Positions 48,581 to 62,094 are shown, counted from the first letter of the stretch. The stretch is DNA of 64,000 bases from Holacanthus passer (GCA_025331565.1 JAFREQ010000043.1:5031001-5095000); one strand, 5' to 3'. Numbers and translations: made by a program. Notes: a model not told the origin generated them from the letters alone.

Positions 48581-51500
48581 CACCAGCAGGCAGAATGAGA
48601 ATTGGAGGGTTGCTGCCCATCTCTGATGTCAGAGACACAACCTGGCAGTTTAATGTCTCAATTAATAAGTGCAGCTCAAGCGATGTGAGCAGGAACATGG
48701 TGGTTTCTTTCCCCTCGCTTTCATATTTCCCAGCAGCCATAGAAATGTAAATCAGTTTAGGTGAAAAGACACACACGGGCCGCACATGAGGGATTTAAAA
48801 TTCCCGTCTTTGAATGGACTGTCAGAGGTTCGATTGTACGATGATCAAAAGATAACAAGATCTGTGGAGGAAAAGAGGATTTCAAACTTTTGTTTTTGCA
48901 TAATGAATTCATTTGGTGCAGCCTATTTGGCTTCACCTATACAAGCCCCGGTGGTAGCACTGCACTTTAATTGGGTGCAGAGGGGAGAGGCCAGGTCGGG
49001 CCGTCTGAAGTAAAACATGAGCTTTCTGCTGAGGACGCACACGAGCTGGCTACAACTCAGACAACCTGGCTCGTGCAGGACTCACTGCTTCAGCCTCTCT
49101 CTGGTTGACTGTGAGATGCTTCAGAAATTTATAGAGTGACTCCTCTTGCCTCCTGCATCTTCGGTCTTTAGAGCCTCTGGAGAGTTTTTTTCATCTTTAG
49201 TTTTGCAAATCCAGACATGACTGTGCTTTGTAACGAGAACATGCTGTGCATTGGGAGTTATTGTGATGGAGACGGTGAAGAAAATCCAGAGCTAACAAAG
49301 CTAAATGCAGAGGCTTTGCAATTTTTGAATCGCTGCTCCTAATTTAAGCTTCAAATTCAAACTTGGTTTATGTTTTGTCATTCTCACCCGCATGCAGGCT
49401 AAAACCCAACAAAGTAGTCCCTTGTATATACAGTATGTTGTATGACCCAGCCCTGCAAAACTCATCCACACATAATGATTAAACCAGCGCAGTCAAAACA
49501 GAAACATTTGACAATTCTGTTTTACACATAGTCTGCAAAATCAGCACTTTGCAAAATCATGTGTGTGTTGTCTTTTTGTTTTTGTTTGTCCGTTTGCTTG
49601 TTTTCGCTTTGTGACATCTCCGGTGATATGCGGTCATCTCTGCGGTGTTGTGGGCAGCGTTTCCCAGCGATTGCTTGGCAGCAGTGTTACAACAGAGCTG
49701 TTTTCACTGAACTGACAGCAGCTCCCCAAACCCCAAACAAACAGCGTGCATTGTTTTGTTGAGCGCAATAACCCCACGATGAATAATTGAATACGATACG
49801 CTACAAAAATAAAGCAATGCTGCACAGTCTAAAAACATCTCTGCTCGGTAACACTATTCCTACCTGTTTGTTATAATTAGTGATTAAACCAAATCTTACC
49901 TCAACCGATGATGCATAAACAATCAAATAAGATCAACTTTGTGTGATACTGACATGTAGGAACTTACCAACCAGTCAACCACTCAACCTATGTCAGTTTC
50001 CTCCACATGTTGCACAAGACAGTGTGTGAAAACTAGTCATTTTCATAGTCAATAAGAGTCACACAGTCAGTCTGTTTAGATGCTGGGCAAGTTGGACTGT
50101 TTCCTCCCTTTCCTCATGTGACTGATCCAGGTGGTGATTTATACGAATTCACCTTTACCCTCCTGAGGCATTAAAGTGATTGTCACCGTGACATGATACA
50201 TTATCATCACCTGCTTAAATGTGGAGACCTATTTAATGAAGATATGCACCAGAGGCATGGTTATATATGTTAACCCATAAACAAAATATGGGAGACATAA
50301 AACAGCTTAAGTGTATTGTAAAAGTAGCTTTTTTTTTTTTTTTTTGGCATCGTGAAAGCATGGCTCTAACATTAGAGCTATAACAAATGACGTGGAACAC
50401 CCACTGGCTTTCCAAGTCTTTTAAATCTGTCAGTTGTCTGTATCTGTATGATGTAAACATATTACTGCAACATTATAACATTGCATCTAAATGTGACTAA
50501 ACATGTTTTGTTATTTGCTTCATGTCAAAGAATGTCATTGAAGTGAAGGGGAAAATTCAATCGATGTTCACTGGTGAAATTGCAGCTATATCACTTCAAT
50601 ACAATGTCTCATTTACGAAATTATACATGTCTAGATTAAAGTATAATTCTATGCTGTATAAAATCATTAAGGTCTATATGTTTAGTCCCTTTCTACCATC
50701 TATAATACACTCTTAAATGCAATAGGAACCTGCAGTAAAGGCAGAGCGATGGTCTTGCTAGAGGTGAGCCACTGGACGTATATTACACTCCCTATGCTCT
50801 CTGCACTCCAACTCTGATTCATATTAGTGCCATAAAGCACGGGGTGATGGCACTTTTCGACAGCGCTGGTATAAATCCCACAGTACAGAGCTGATGAAAA
50901 TAAAAAAAAAAAAAAACGCTGCTCACTCAAACAAAATCAATTCCTGAACACTCTGCTCAAAACAGGCTCATTTTTGTTTTTTTGTCTCTGAGCTGCAACA
51001 GTGGCCAAACTCTCTGATCAATTCATGTGGCTTGAACAGTGGATGGAGAGCAGAGGCAGCTATAAGGTACATGCTCCACAGTGACACACAGCCAACACGG
51101 TGACCTTCATGGTATGAAGGCGTGTCCATCCAATCTTTCAGTCTCCCCCCGGGACCGTCATAAAGCACACACAGCTCTGACACCTCAGGGTGCGAGTGTA
51201 GGTGGAGAGTTATGATGTGCTGTAAAAAAAGGAAGATCTAAACATGACTGACTGTACACTGAGCAGAGTGGTTATGCTTATGTTCTATTTCACCTCTCGT
51301 GCTCTTTAGTCTTGAACCGCTGGCGTCATCACGTCTGTGTGGGCTGAGATTTACACCGAAATGGCCACAGTCATCTGATCCTGTGGTGAAAGCACATATA
51401 CAAAAAGACTCCTTTACTTTAGTACCGCCAGAGATTCTCACTTATGATCGGCATGCAAATGCATTAAAATCATATGTTGCAAATATTGGAAATAATAACG

Positions 51501-54500
51501 CATCCACCTCTTTTATGATGTTCATATCTTAGCACACTCAGCCTGAGTCAGATGGCATGAAATGATCAAATCTGCTGTCAAATATGCTCATATACATACA
51601 GATGTCATACATTATTAGACTCCTCAAATGTTGCCTATTTGGAAATGTGTTAAAAGAAACAAATCCCAAGTTTTGCTGAATAGCAATGAAGCACAAATGT
51701 TTTCTAGGCACAGTATTTTCCCTGATTAGTGAAATAGCCTAGTTACGGGTCAGATTCAACAGATCATTTCCCAAAGACATAATATGATTTTAAAAAAAAA
51801 AAACTGCTGCATGTTTTTACCTTCAGTGTCCTTTTACACCATGATATTTCCTCCTGGCTATTTAGGGCGCAAAGTTACTCATGAGCAGAAGGGTTTGGGC
51901 TTATTTTGGATCAGTGGTGGGTTTTCTTAAGCACCAACAAACAGGCATAATTATGGACAGAATTAAGAGTTCAGCCTGGTCATGGCATTTATTGATGCAG
52001 CGGCCAAGCTCCCCCTCATGTTTACCTTGTCAACAGAGCACACAACTGCAGACTGTCTGCAGGAAGCAAAATAAATAAACAGGGCTGCAGAAGCAAATGT
52101 TCTTTATGGTCATTAATCAACAGTCATTTCAGTGAAAATGTCAAATGCGTACAGTATTTTTCAGATGGATGGTTTTGACTTCCCAGCGTTACATTTGCAG
52201 CATTTGTCTTTCACACTTGCACGGTGTTTTACAAATTTGCTCATTGCTAATGAAATCCTCCTAACATCAACACTTATTTTCCTGTCACCGCTCAGAAGTG
52301 CAGCCCGCGAAGAGGAAAAGGCGTCCTTACAGTAGGCCTGACTGTGAAAAAGAGGACGAGAGAGAGTGTTACTCAGTCAGAGTGTGTCCCAGTCTCCTCC
52401 GGATTCCTCAAGTTCGCTTCCGTGGTGTGAATATTTGCTTTTCATGAGAGCCAAGGCAGCCTGCAGCTTTCCCTTAAAAGGTTTACAGCGTCCAAAGAGG
52501 AAATGAAAAGATGCGGAGAAAAAAAGGAAAACGAAAGAGAGGAAAGGGGGATAACAGGAAAAAGAGATTTTGGCACAAAGTAAAAAAGAGATTGGTTGAG
52601 GGAAAAAGGAATCAGAGAGGTAGGACGCTGATGGTGAGACAGAACAGATTAGGTAAAGGCAGAAGGCAAGAGAAGGAGAGACATAAAGATGATGCAGCTG
52701 TCAGAGAGAAAGCCACCACTCTCTCTGCTGTTGATTATTTCTCAAGCACCCTGGCACACTGCTAATCTGAGGACGGATGGAGCTTAGTTAGTCGTTAATA
52801 GCTCTGCTGACGCCTCCCAGTGTGTAGCGACCCAGCACATTCACAGGTCAAACTATCAGCCAACAACCGCTCCAAAACAGCATCGCCATCCTCACAAATG
52901 AACCAGGGAGGTCTTATCATATGAGCAATAATATTTCAGTGTTCTGCAAACAAGCCTGACCTGCAATCTTCTGCAGCACATTTTTATTTTCTTTATTTTT
53001 TTATTTTTTTGCACAGGAAGCATTGCATGAATGTGAATCACAGAAATGAGATGGAGACAGAGCAGAGGGAAGCCAGCAGGAAATCTACCTGCCTCCACTG
53101 TGAATTTCTTTTTTCTACTTCTCCCTTTTTTCTCTCCCCGTCATCCTCTTCCTCTCCCTGTCATTTCAATTCAGGTCATTTCTCATATCCATGCACAGCC
53201 TGACAAGAAGAAGCAGGCAGAGTTTTTGCCAAAAGGCGCCTCTTCTTAATACTTTTCACAGCATTTTCATGTTTCACAAAAATTTGCTGGACATAAATTG
53301 ATAAAGCTGGAGGCACCTAATGTTGTGAGATTGGGTTGTTATGCTGCAAGAAAATTGTGTGCACTTTTGATTTCAAATCATTTCTGCGGGGTTAATGAGA
53401 ATGATGCTCATTTCTGGTTGCTCTGTGACCTACCCTTCATGAATTTTAACGTTCCCTTTATGTATCAGAAATATTGACGGGGTGAGTCGATACAGACTGA
53501 AAAATTTATGGACAGCGACTGGGTAGATGGGTTTGGATGCAAGGCCCTCATATCAGGTGCAGAGTGACAGGATTCAATTGGAACATGTTTCTTAAGTTGG
53601 GAGGTGATTATTGAAGGTCAGATGCTGTTAAGACTTCGTCGATCCTGGAGGAAGTGAGCACCACAGCGTAATGATTTTTTACTATGGGTATTGATTTTCG
53701 GCACTAGTTCATCAAGAGAGATATTCAGTTTGACCTTAATTCAAGTATCATATTTTCAACTTTTAGATGAAAGAGGAAACCAAGTTCATATGATCTTTTT
53801 CAACTTTGGCAAAAAAAATAAAACATGACGTTCACTGGGATGGATCATGAGGCAACATTTCTACAAGTTGATTCTCACAGGACAGAAACATAAACCACTG
53901 GGCAAAAACAGTCAAAAATCACCGTAGTGTCCTCTGGGAAATAGTCTGTAGTAATGTAAAGTGATTTGTAGTAAATGAGCTAAAACATGCAAAAACATGG
54001 ACACGGCTGCGGGAGAAATGTTTTTTCTGCAAATTCTGACAAACAAGCTGTGAAAGACAATATGACCTCGCAAAGCATATCTCAACATTGCATATACATT
54101 ATTAATATACGGTACTGCTGTGTGTTTCTGTATGCAAAGGCATACTGCGGGAAATAATCACAGCAGGGCAATGTTGTCAATGCTTATCCAATCAATATTA
54201 AAGCCATGGGTCAGTGCTGGTCCTAGCCCTCGGTGTATATTTGGGCTTTAGACCCTCTGTTACACTTTGTATAAGTTCACAAGGCGAACAACTTTCTCTT
54301 TCACCCGTATCTGCCTTGTGCATACTGTACACTAAAATAACCAGTGCTCCTCATTCCCCTTGTATAAGCCTGAGCTAGCTTTGGTGGCAGAAAGCGTCAA
54401 GCTGACCTCAATCCCCTCCCACTGTGGGTCACCGTCTTGCCCGGCAGAGCAGCTCTCTGGCTGTCACACGAGGCACCAATCCGGCATATTCTCAGCCCTC

Positions 54501-55296
54501 GCAGCGAGCTGGTTCCCATGGCCTGGGCCGATTAGGCTTGCTATTCATACCCAAGCAAAGCCACTCTCTCAAGCTCTCCGTCTCCTCAGGCGCTCTCCTC
54601 GAGGATGTGACTGGTCAAATACTTTGGACGGCAAATCTACCTCGGCTAAGCGGCTGATTAGCACGGTTGTGTCAGACAAGTGTTTGTGTGCGACCGAGTG
54701 TGCATCCCTGTGCAAATCGTGTACAACCAGCTCTCGGCAGCATCGCACTTTGACTTTCAGCAGCATCAGTGTGACTCCTGCTGCTTCGCCGTGAGCGAGG
54801 TGTTCCTCCCCATCTCTTCAACAACCATTCCAGCTTCTGCCACCCACACATCCCGCATTTAAAATTCAGAGAGCTGAACCTTCCTCTCTCTCTTCACAGC
54901 AGCCACGTCTGAGTCTGAGCAGTTGAAAACAATCTTTTACCATGGGAATTAATTAAGACGGTCTAAATCTAGACGAGTTCTTTAAAACATACAGTGCAGA
55001 ATGACAGAGACTGGCAAAGAGGCTTGGATGACGACTGGAATGTGGAAGTATGTGGGTATACACAAAGGCACAAAGAGGTAGGACAGAAAAAAGACAAGGG
55101 GGTAGATGGAGGGGAGGAGAGAAACAAATACAATCTCCTATTTGTTCCATATCTGTTGTACTTTTATCAACTGTTTGAGCCTTATTAAGCTCATCTGAAG
55201 CTCCTGGTCATCAACAGACAAGGAAAGATGCAGAAAAAGATACCTTGACAACCTCTGTTGAACCACATGTCAGCTGCGTATACAGGCAAACAAGAC

Positions 55297-55920
55297 CAGT
55301 GATGCAAAGTAACTAAATACAGTTATTCAAGAACAAGTATGTACAAGTTGAAGTACTTGTACTTTCTTCTTCTTGTCCAATATATTTCAGAGGGAAATAT
55401 TGCATTTTTTGCCAAATGTAACTAACTTATAACTAACTAATATAAATTGCTGATAATAAAACACGATAAGATAAAACTGGTTGCTCAACTTTTTGGCTTT
55501 TGACCTCTTACAAAAAACAGTGTTTAGTTGGGGCCTGTTGTAGAGTTGATGAGAGGTTAAAGAGAGATTTCCCCTCCAAACCAAAGATAAGTCTGAAAAA
55601 TCAAATTTGTGTAACTTTCTTCAGTGACACTTCAGTTTTACACTGTCCTTAATTATCTAACTATGCTGTAAAGTAAAAGTGAAACCAGCTACAACAGTAA
55701 AATGCTGCTTACAGATTGTTGCATTAGTATTAACAATCTAAAATATTACAGGGGGCATTTTACTGCATAACAAGTACTTTCGCACTTTAAGTATGTTTTC
55801 CTGATAACACTTCTGTACTTCTACTTAAGTAGGATTTTGAATGCAGGACTTGTAATTGAGTATTTTGCTATATGGGTAGTTTTACTTAAGTAAAGGATTT
55901 GAGTTCTTCTCCCACCACTT
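55297..55920 (+). mobile_element. hAT-like non-autonomous element (near full length, about 624 bases)
   Basis: It begins CAGTGATGCAAAGTAACTAA and ends TTACTTAAGTAAAGGATT...CCCACCACTT, with internal TTTCAGAGGGAAATATTGCA and AAAATGCTGCTTACAGATT. This order matches the very common fish element whose ends read CAGTGGTG...CACCACTG. It has no coding capacity. I see no clear 8-base target duplication (AACAAGAC left, TCAGGGAC right), so the copy is probably old or an end is misplaced. hAT assignment rests on recalled consensus. Confidence 0.7.
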
Positions 55921-58169
55921 TCAGGGACATTGGTCTTGAGAAAAGAGTTGTCAACCATTTGGATTTGGGCCTAAAATGCTTCATGGCCACACAGTTTTTT
56001 TTTTTTTATCCGGGTTCACGGGAAAGCTTTGCTCCATAACAAAACAAGTTTACACAACCAAGATAGTGATAAGGCTCACAGCCGTGGGAGGACAAGCACA
56101 GTGGCATAACGAGCCTGCGGCGACCGCCTCGAAACAGATCCACTCACACACAAAATGCACACACAGGTCTCAGCACATCAGTGGCCTGTGTAAAGGTCAC
56201 GCCTCAGCTCTTGATTGATAATGTGATATTAACGTTGATATCGTCACGCTGGTGCACAATCAAGCTGGTATTCACCGAGACAGAGCAGAACACTGAAGCG
56301 CTGCACTGAACAAAAGAAGAAGGTGTGAGAAAAGTAAAATCACTGCTTCAGCATTGTGAGGAGCAGTCACATTCGAAGCTCAGCGCCTCCCAAAAAGGTT
56401 AGGAATGCGTAAGTGAATGGTGCCCACACTACTATAAAAGTAAAATGTCCCTCGAGGTTTGGCGTGTTCCCTACACCTCAGTGCACAAGAAGTTTCACAA
56501 ACACTGGCATTTTCACAGCCAACCAGCTCCCCTTCACTAAAAGGGCATTGTGCAACACACCAGCAGGACACAGGAGGAATGGGCAAACACTCAAACTCCT
56601 ACAGAAGAACAGGAGGGACAAAACACTGCGATGTCCCCACCGCAAAACAAAACAGTCACGTAGAAAGAGCCTGTGAAGGCCGGAAACATATATATGGTTA
56701 TGAAAATTAGATTTTGATCAGATCATGTTAGAAATATCATAATCTGTGATAGCCTCCTATTTCCTGGACGTGAGCTCAGGGCATTTTGCACGATTTTGCT
56801 CACAAGAATTAACCAAAGAAAAATGATACAAGTATCAGTCTATCGCATTTCTAACTAAATCCAATCTCAGTTATTTCAGTCCAATTATTAAGTTTCACAC
56901 TCTCAAAACGCCATCACGTGAAACTGAATCTGGCTACACCAGATCTGACGCTGCACTGTATTGATTTCCAATCTATCATCAATCTATTCCTCGCAATCCT
57001 ATTATGTGAACTCTCAACCCTCGTAAAGACCAAGGTGCTATGTCACATAAAAAAATGGACGCCGGTGCGCTCGGTTCTCCCCTTCAGCTGAGATGTACCA
57101 GTTCTTCACCTCAACCTGTCATGAAAGAGACTGATGTTCCTGCAGGGCGTCCCAGAGGTCAGGTGGCCATGTTCCACCACCGCAGCCCAACCTTGGCAGA
57201 TGCATTAGTAGATTTAATTCCCCTCTGCCCTGCTGTATGTCTTTTAGCTGTGTGGCTGCGTGTAGCATCCTGCTGTATTTCATATTTGTCAGAGAGAGGG
57301 AAGAGCGAGCAGAGATTAATTTAGTTTGACATGTATGAAATACAGGTTCACATCCCTGAAAGGAAGGTTTATAAATTGGAGTCTCAGTTTGAGATTGCAT
57401 CTCAAAATTGCTGCTTTGAAGAGGAGCTTTGTCTTGTACGAGTTGTGTGTCAAAGGAAAAAAAAAAGTTGGAGGTGTTTCAGGAAAGTGAATGTCAAAAA
57501 ACATCAATAAGAAGATATGGAAAAATATTTTCTTCCGTGTAATTGAGATATGAAGATGGGAAGGAGCAGGGAGAGAAGGTTGGATAAGAGGTGGAAGATA
57601 GAGGGAGGGGGAAAGTGGAGAGAGAGATTGGAAACACACACAGTGAAGGAGAAGATGACAAACAAAGATATGAAGATAGGCAGGCGGTGCAGGAGTACAC
57701 CGTGAGTGACGACTCGAGGGCATGAGCCGACAGGTGCCAGAAACATGTCACAAGATAATTCATTTCACAAGATGAGCCAATATAACTTAACCTGATTTAT
57801 TTTTAAACCCCCCCATGATAATCTCAAGGAACAGTAACATGAAGGCTTAAAAAAAAAAAAAACGTTTACATGATCGCTTACATCCGCTGTGCAAAATGTC
57901 AAATTTACTATTGTGACTTCACACAATGAATGGCGAGAGGATATTCTTGTAACACTTGTAGAAGTCCTTCACCGCCGAGCTGGTCGTGACGCAAATAACA
58001 ACACAAACACATCCAGCACAAATGTGTCTGCCAGGATCTCAGCCTGCTACAACTTCATCTTGCTCGCTGGTTATCCCAAATGGAGTGGGCTGTGTGCAAG
58101 AGCATGCGTGTTTCCATAAATGTAGATGCATCTGTGATCTGTTTCCCGTTCACGTGAGTAAATGAAATT
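55921..58169. other. Intergenic region
   Basis: No gene recognised. A purine-rich stretch at 57530-57680 gives Ser/Pro/Leu-rich minus-strand artefact frames of up to 135 codons. Confidence 0.55.
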
Positions 58170-58905
58170 GAAACGAGGAGTGGGGAAGGACTCAAACGCA
58201 ACACGCCAAAAAGGATGATCGAAGAAGTATTTAATGAAGACAAAAGAAATCTTAACTAACAAAAAACCTAAACATGAATGGAGAGTTTATCCTAAATGTG
58301 GCACACAAACTGACGGGCATCGACAAAGATCAAATGAGGAAAAGAACAATCCGGCAAGGGCTGACAGAAATGAAGTGGCTTATATAATGTCCTGATTAGT
58401 AGTTGGCTGCAGCTGGGAACACAGGTGACAAGATGAGGTGGGAGTGGCTGACAGGTCAGGTGAGGCAGAGGTGGGGTGAGTAGAAAAGTACCGGGACCTG
58501 AGGTGAGCAGCTATGGCAGGTGAATAGTGACAGACTGACAGAACGTAAACAGGTAAACTATGACAGGTAAACTAAGACATGACAAGACTATAACTGACAG
58601 AACACGGACAGAAAGCAAAGACAAAGAACTAAGACAAAACTACAACGCAGAACTAAGAAACAGAACTATAACAGACTAAGGTCAAACAGAAATGAAGACT
58701 GAACTAAGACAGAACATAACAGGACAAATAAAAGACATGAACAGGACTCAGACATGACCACAGACAGGGACTGGAACAAATAAGGCAGGGAAAGACTAAG
58801 GCTGAACCAAAACACGACAGGCAGAACTATGGCAGAACAAAATCTAAGGCTGAACAAAAACTAAGGTAAACAGGGCCTGGCTGGCAGAACTGTGACAGAA
58901 ATGAT
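58170..58905. repeat. Repeat composite: dispersed block plus degenerate minisatellite
   Basis: The first part (58170-58500) includes GTCCTGATTAGTAGTTGGCT and GCAGCTGGGAACACAGGTGAC, wording I recall from a common fish repeat. The second (about 58510-58905) is a loose tandem array of 10-16-base units built on ACAGAACTAAGACA, AGGTAAAC and GGCAGAACTATGG. Units vary so much that no reading frame persists on the plus strand. No protein-coding potential is seen. Confidence 0.6.
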
Positions 58906-60690
58906 GGTGCACTCTGGCCATTCTTGTGCGACTAGCTCAGTATAGCTTTGGCAAAGTTTTCAGTCCAAATGAAATGATTACATTGGCGTCTTGCAGGCCT
59001 GTGACAGCAGCAGATATTGGATGTTTTTCTTTTTTGTTCCATTTGATTTGTTTCAACAAATTATTATTATTGAAAAATGCTTCTAACACTTCACCTAGCC
59101 CAGCTTTAAATATGAAGGTATATTTATATGCATGTGTGTACGCATTCATTTCCGCTTGAGAAAAACTCGACACTGGCCATATCAACAGTCACCTTTTACC
59201 CACACATACACTTCAAATTTGTGTCCAAGTTTCTCTACGCTTCATTTGAAATTGCTTCCACCCACATCAACTGTCTATTTCTCTCTCTCTCTCTCCTTCA
59301 CACACACACACACACACACACGGATATTCCCTGACACTTCATGTTGCTAATGCTGGATGGAGGTTGTCATGGGAACACATCTTTGACAGTTTTCTCGGCT
59401 CACTCGCAGCAAAAACACAGAAACTCACTCAGGAGGCAGAAGAAGAAGAAGAAGTGCAGACATCAAGAGGAGAAAAACGCAACGCGGGGCAACAAGGAGT
59501 CATCAGGAGCCATCGGTGACGGACAGGTCAATGCATCGAGATACTGTGGCTGGGTGGGATTATGTGTATATGTATTTTAGACTGATCATAGTCAGTGATC
59601 ACTTACAGAGTTTGGATTTTCACATCCTTTAATTTCATTTCTCTGCATTCACAGATCCTATATGAATCAGCCGAGAAGGAGCTGAAGCCGTGGCCCCTTC
59701 AGGAGCCAGAGCTGGGAGGGGAGCTCACCTTGACCCACGAGGCTCGGCCGGGCACAGCCCAAAACAAGCACAAGGAAGTTAACCCTCGTGGACATGAACA
59801 GCATCATCTCAGCTTACAGCGAATGAACTGCAGAGTCAGTCTCTCTGCTCCCATCTGTCGGGCTGTCTGTCTCTCTCTGTCCGTCTCCCCGTCAGAGATT
59901 TATGACTCTACCCAAAGATGCTCAGTAATCACATCATGGCAGCAAAACATTTGCTTATGCATGTGTGCGGTATTAATGTATATGTGTGTGTCTGAGCAAT
60001 GCAAACATGCATTTCCCTCCACATCCAAGCATACGTGCAAGAGGATGAGCACGCCTTCATTTCCAATTCCATGTGTTATTTATGGGAGCTACAATGGAGC
60101 TACCTTTGACGAGTTATTTTTCTTGTCTCACTCATCTTTTTTACAGTGCAGTTTTACAGTATGTTGATGCTTTTTCAGTGAAATATGATCCTGCCTTTGT
60201 CTTTAAAACATGTAGTCAGCATTGTTCTGGCCATTATAGTACTCTCTCTATACATAATACGATAACACTATAGAAGATATACTAAACTATGAGTCACTTT
60301 CTTCTTCATTTGGTCGCGAGGCATCTGAACTTCAAACTGTACAATCAAGTTGTGTTGAGTTCATGCAGACTAGCAGATGTAGTTCTGTGCCTAAAGCTGT
60401 CAGGTAAAGACAAACCATAACTTACAGGCGGGTGGCACAGATATAAATAAGTTAAAATAGTGGGAGACTACAGCACATCGCTGTATGTGATCTGAAGCAG
60501 CTGAATCCAGAGATGTGTTTGGGTATGAAACAATGTGCTTCACTGACAACATACCACCATATTGTGCATTAACAAATACTCAATGGTCTCTTGCTAATCA
60601 GAGTGTTTTCCAACTCCTATACAAACATTATGAATAGTGTCTTCCAGTGACCATGAACATCGTGGCCCCACTTTAGGTTCATTACACAAA
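58906..60690. other. Intergenic region with a weak two-exon candidate
   Basis: Frames at 59341-59580 and 59595-60167 can be joined in phase through GT-AG boundaries (see the finding at 59410-59900), but no protein family is recognised. Otherwise only the CT/CA microsatellite is evident. Confidence 0.35.
59281..59321. repeat. Compound (CT)n(CA)n microsatellite
   Basis: A CT run at 59281-59296 followed by a CA run at 59299-59321. Confidence 0.95.
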
Positions 60691-61020
60691 ACAGGACCAG
60701 TTACCAGGCAACCAGCGGAGATACCAGGAAGTTACCGGACCTGGCCGAGAAATAGTCCTCGCAAGTATCCCGTGTGTACTGTAACCCTCCATAACACGGT
60801 CAGTTATCATTTTTACACTTCAGTTTTTGTGATCAGATTATACAAACAAGACATAACATGTGCTCGTAGGCAGATGACTGTTGCCTCTGGACAGATCCAG
60901 GATATCTGGTTCCCCCTGTTTCCAGGCTTTATGATAAGCTGAGTTAGTCGGCTGCTGGCTGCCTCTTCGTACTCAGCACATGTCAGAGGTGTTTCCCAGA
61001 ATATGGAACTTTTTCTTCAG
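60691..61020 (-). mobile_element. Non-autonomous terminal-inverted-repeat element, copy 3 (truncated)
   Basis: This is the same family in reverse orientation. The plus strand shows CCTGTTTCCAGGCTTT (60915-60930), GGCTGCTGGCTGCC, and CGAGAAATAGTC in the middle block. The end near 61000-61020 (TTTCCCAGAATATGGAACT) resembles the terminal repeat; the other end appears lost. The 101-codon frame at 60637-60942 is a shadow of this element. Confidence 0.65.
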
Positions 61021-61220
61021 CCACAGTTCGATCAACTTGACAGATGTATTGTCCATGCAGTACTGTCACAAAGAATTATGAATAACACAGAAATTATTAG
61101 GATTCAATTTAGTATCATACTATTAATAAATAAGAAAATTATTTCTTGCACTTAATATCAGTAATTTTTGCAACGCCTTTTTCTTATGTTCTTGTCTTGG
61201 CAAGTAAAGTAAAAAAAATC

Positions 61221-61239
61221 TATTATTATTATTATTATT
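61221..61239. repeat. (TAT)6 trinucleotide repeat
   Basis: A pure TAT/ATT run, with a similar run about 330 bases further on. Confidence 0.85.
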
Positions 61240-61567
61240 GGATGAAATCTCTGATAAAAGATACTCTTCACGATGGGAAATCTAAAACACATTCTTTAAC
61301 GCATTGTGTGCATACAGATATAAAACATCTAAGCTGCACACGATGACCCTTGAAAACTAATTCCACGATCACAATTATTATGATGGTATGAAGTACATTA
61401 GGCGCTGCTAAGCCCTCACTTGACGTCATAGTAACAACTAACCTCACAGCATCAGTCCTCAGGTTGGCTAAGGGACGGACATCAAGGTCTGAACACAGGA
61501 TGTGTCCGTTCTCTCCTGCGTTCAGACATGAAGCCTTTTGATTGTTTAACACATGTCCCCTTACATA

Positions 61568-61595
61568 TTATTATATTATTATTATTATTATTATA
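61568..61595. repeat. (ATT)n trinucleotide repeat
   Basis: An ATT run with one two-base interruption. Confidence 0.85.
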
Positions 61596-62094
61596 ACCAA
61601 AATTTGCTCGCACATGCATTTGCATTGCATTAATGAAAACAGTCATTCATTCAAGGATTCAAGGACAGACATTGTGTTCATTGTTCTTGTAAATGAACAA
61701 ATTTGCATTTTAATGAGCCGTCTCATAACTGTGAAAAAGATGATATGGAAGAATATGGACCATCTATCACATTTAATTTCTCATGTGGCCTGCAGAAACA
61801 CAGGTGGGCCATATTAAGCGTGAGCGGCGAAATTGTAAAAGATGTTAAAATGAGCAGCGCTTGATTATATTCAGTAAACAGCACGGCATTTGTAAGCTAT
61901 TCATGTTTGCTGCTGACGTATTCACTGGAGCCTTCATACTGTACGTACTGTAGAACTGCATTCGTACGTTCTGAATAACAAACATAATTGCAGGTATCCC
62001 GCTGAGATAATCTTTCTCTTGGCCAGTGAATTAGTTCCATAAGACAAACTGAAATCACTTATGCAGAAAATATCATTTTTAATGCATAATGCAG

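Larger units (their letters stand above)
44641..55296. other. Intergenic region, largest repeat-poor stretch
   Basis: No gene recognised in 10.6 kb. It contains the hairpin at 47186, microsatellites, a purine-only stretch at 52500-52720 that yields a Lys/Arg-rich artefact frame, a polypyrimidine stretch near 53105-53160, and GC-richer patches at 47450-47770, 48090-48330 and 54360-54860 that may be regulatory. Confidence 0.5.
61021..62094. other. Intergenic region
   Basis: AT-rich with two ATT repeats. Nothing else is recognised. Confidence 0.6.

Noticed and set aside
52511..52765. Lys/Arg-rich 84-codon frame
   Set aside because: A purine-only stretch gives basic codons automatically; no acceptor or conserved motif is visible.
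57316..57763. Ser/Pro/Leu-rich minus-strand frames up to 135 codons
   Set aside because: Generated by a purine-rich plus-strand stretch; composition only.
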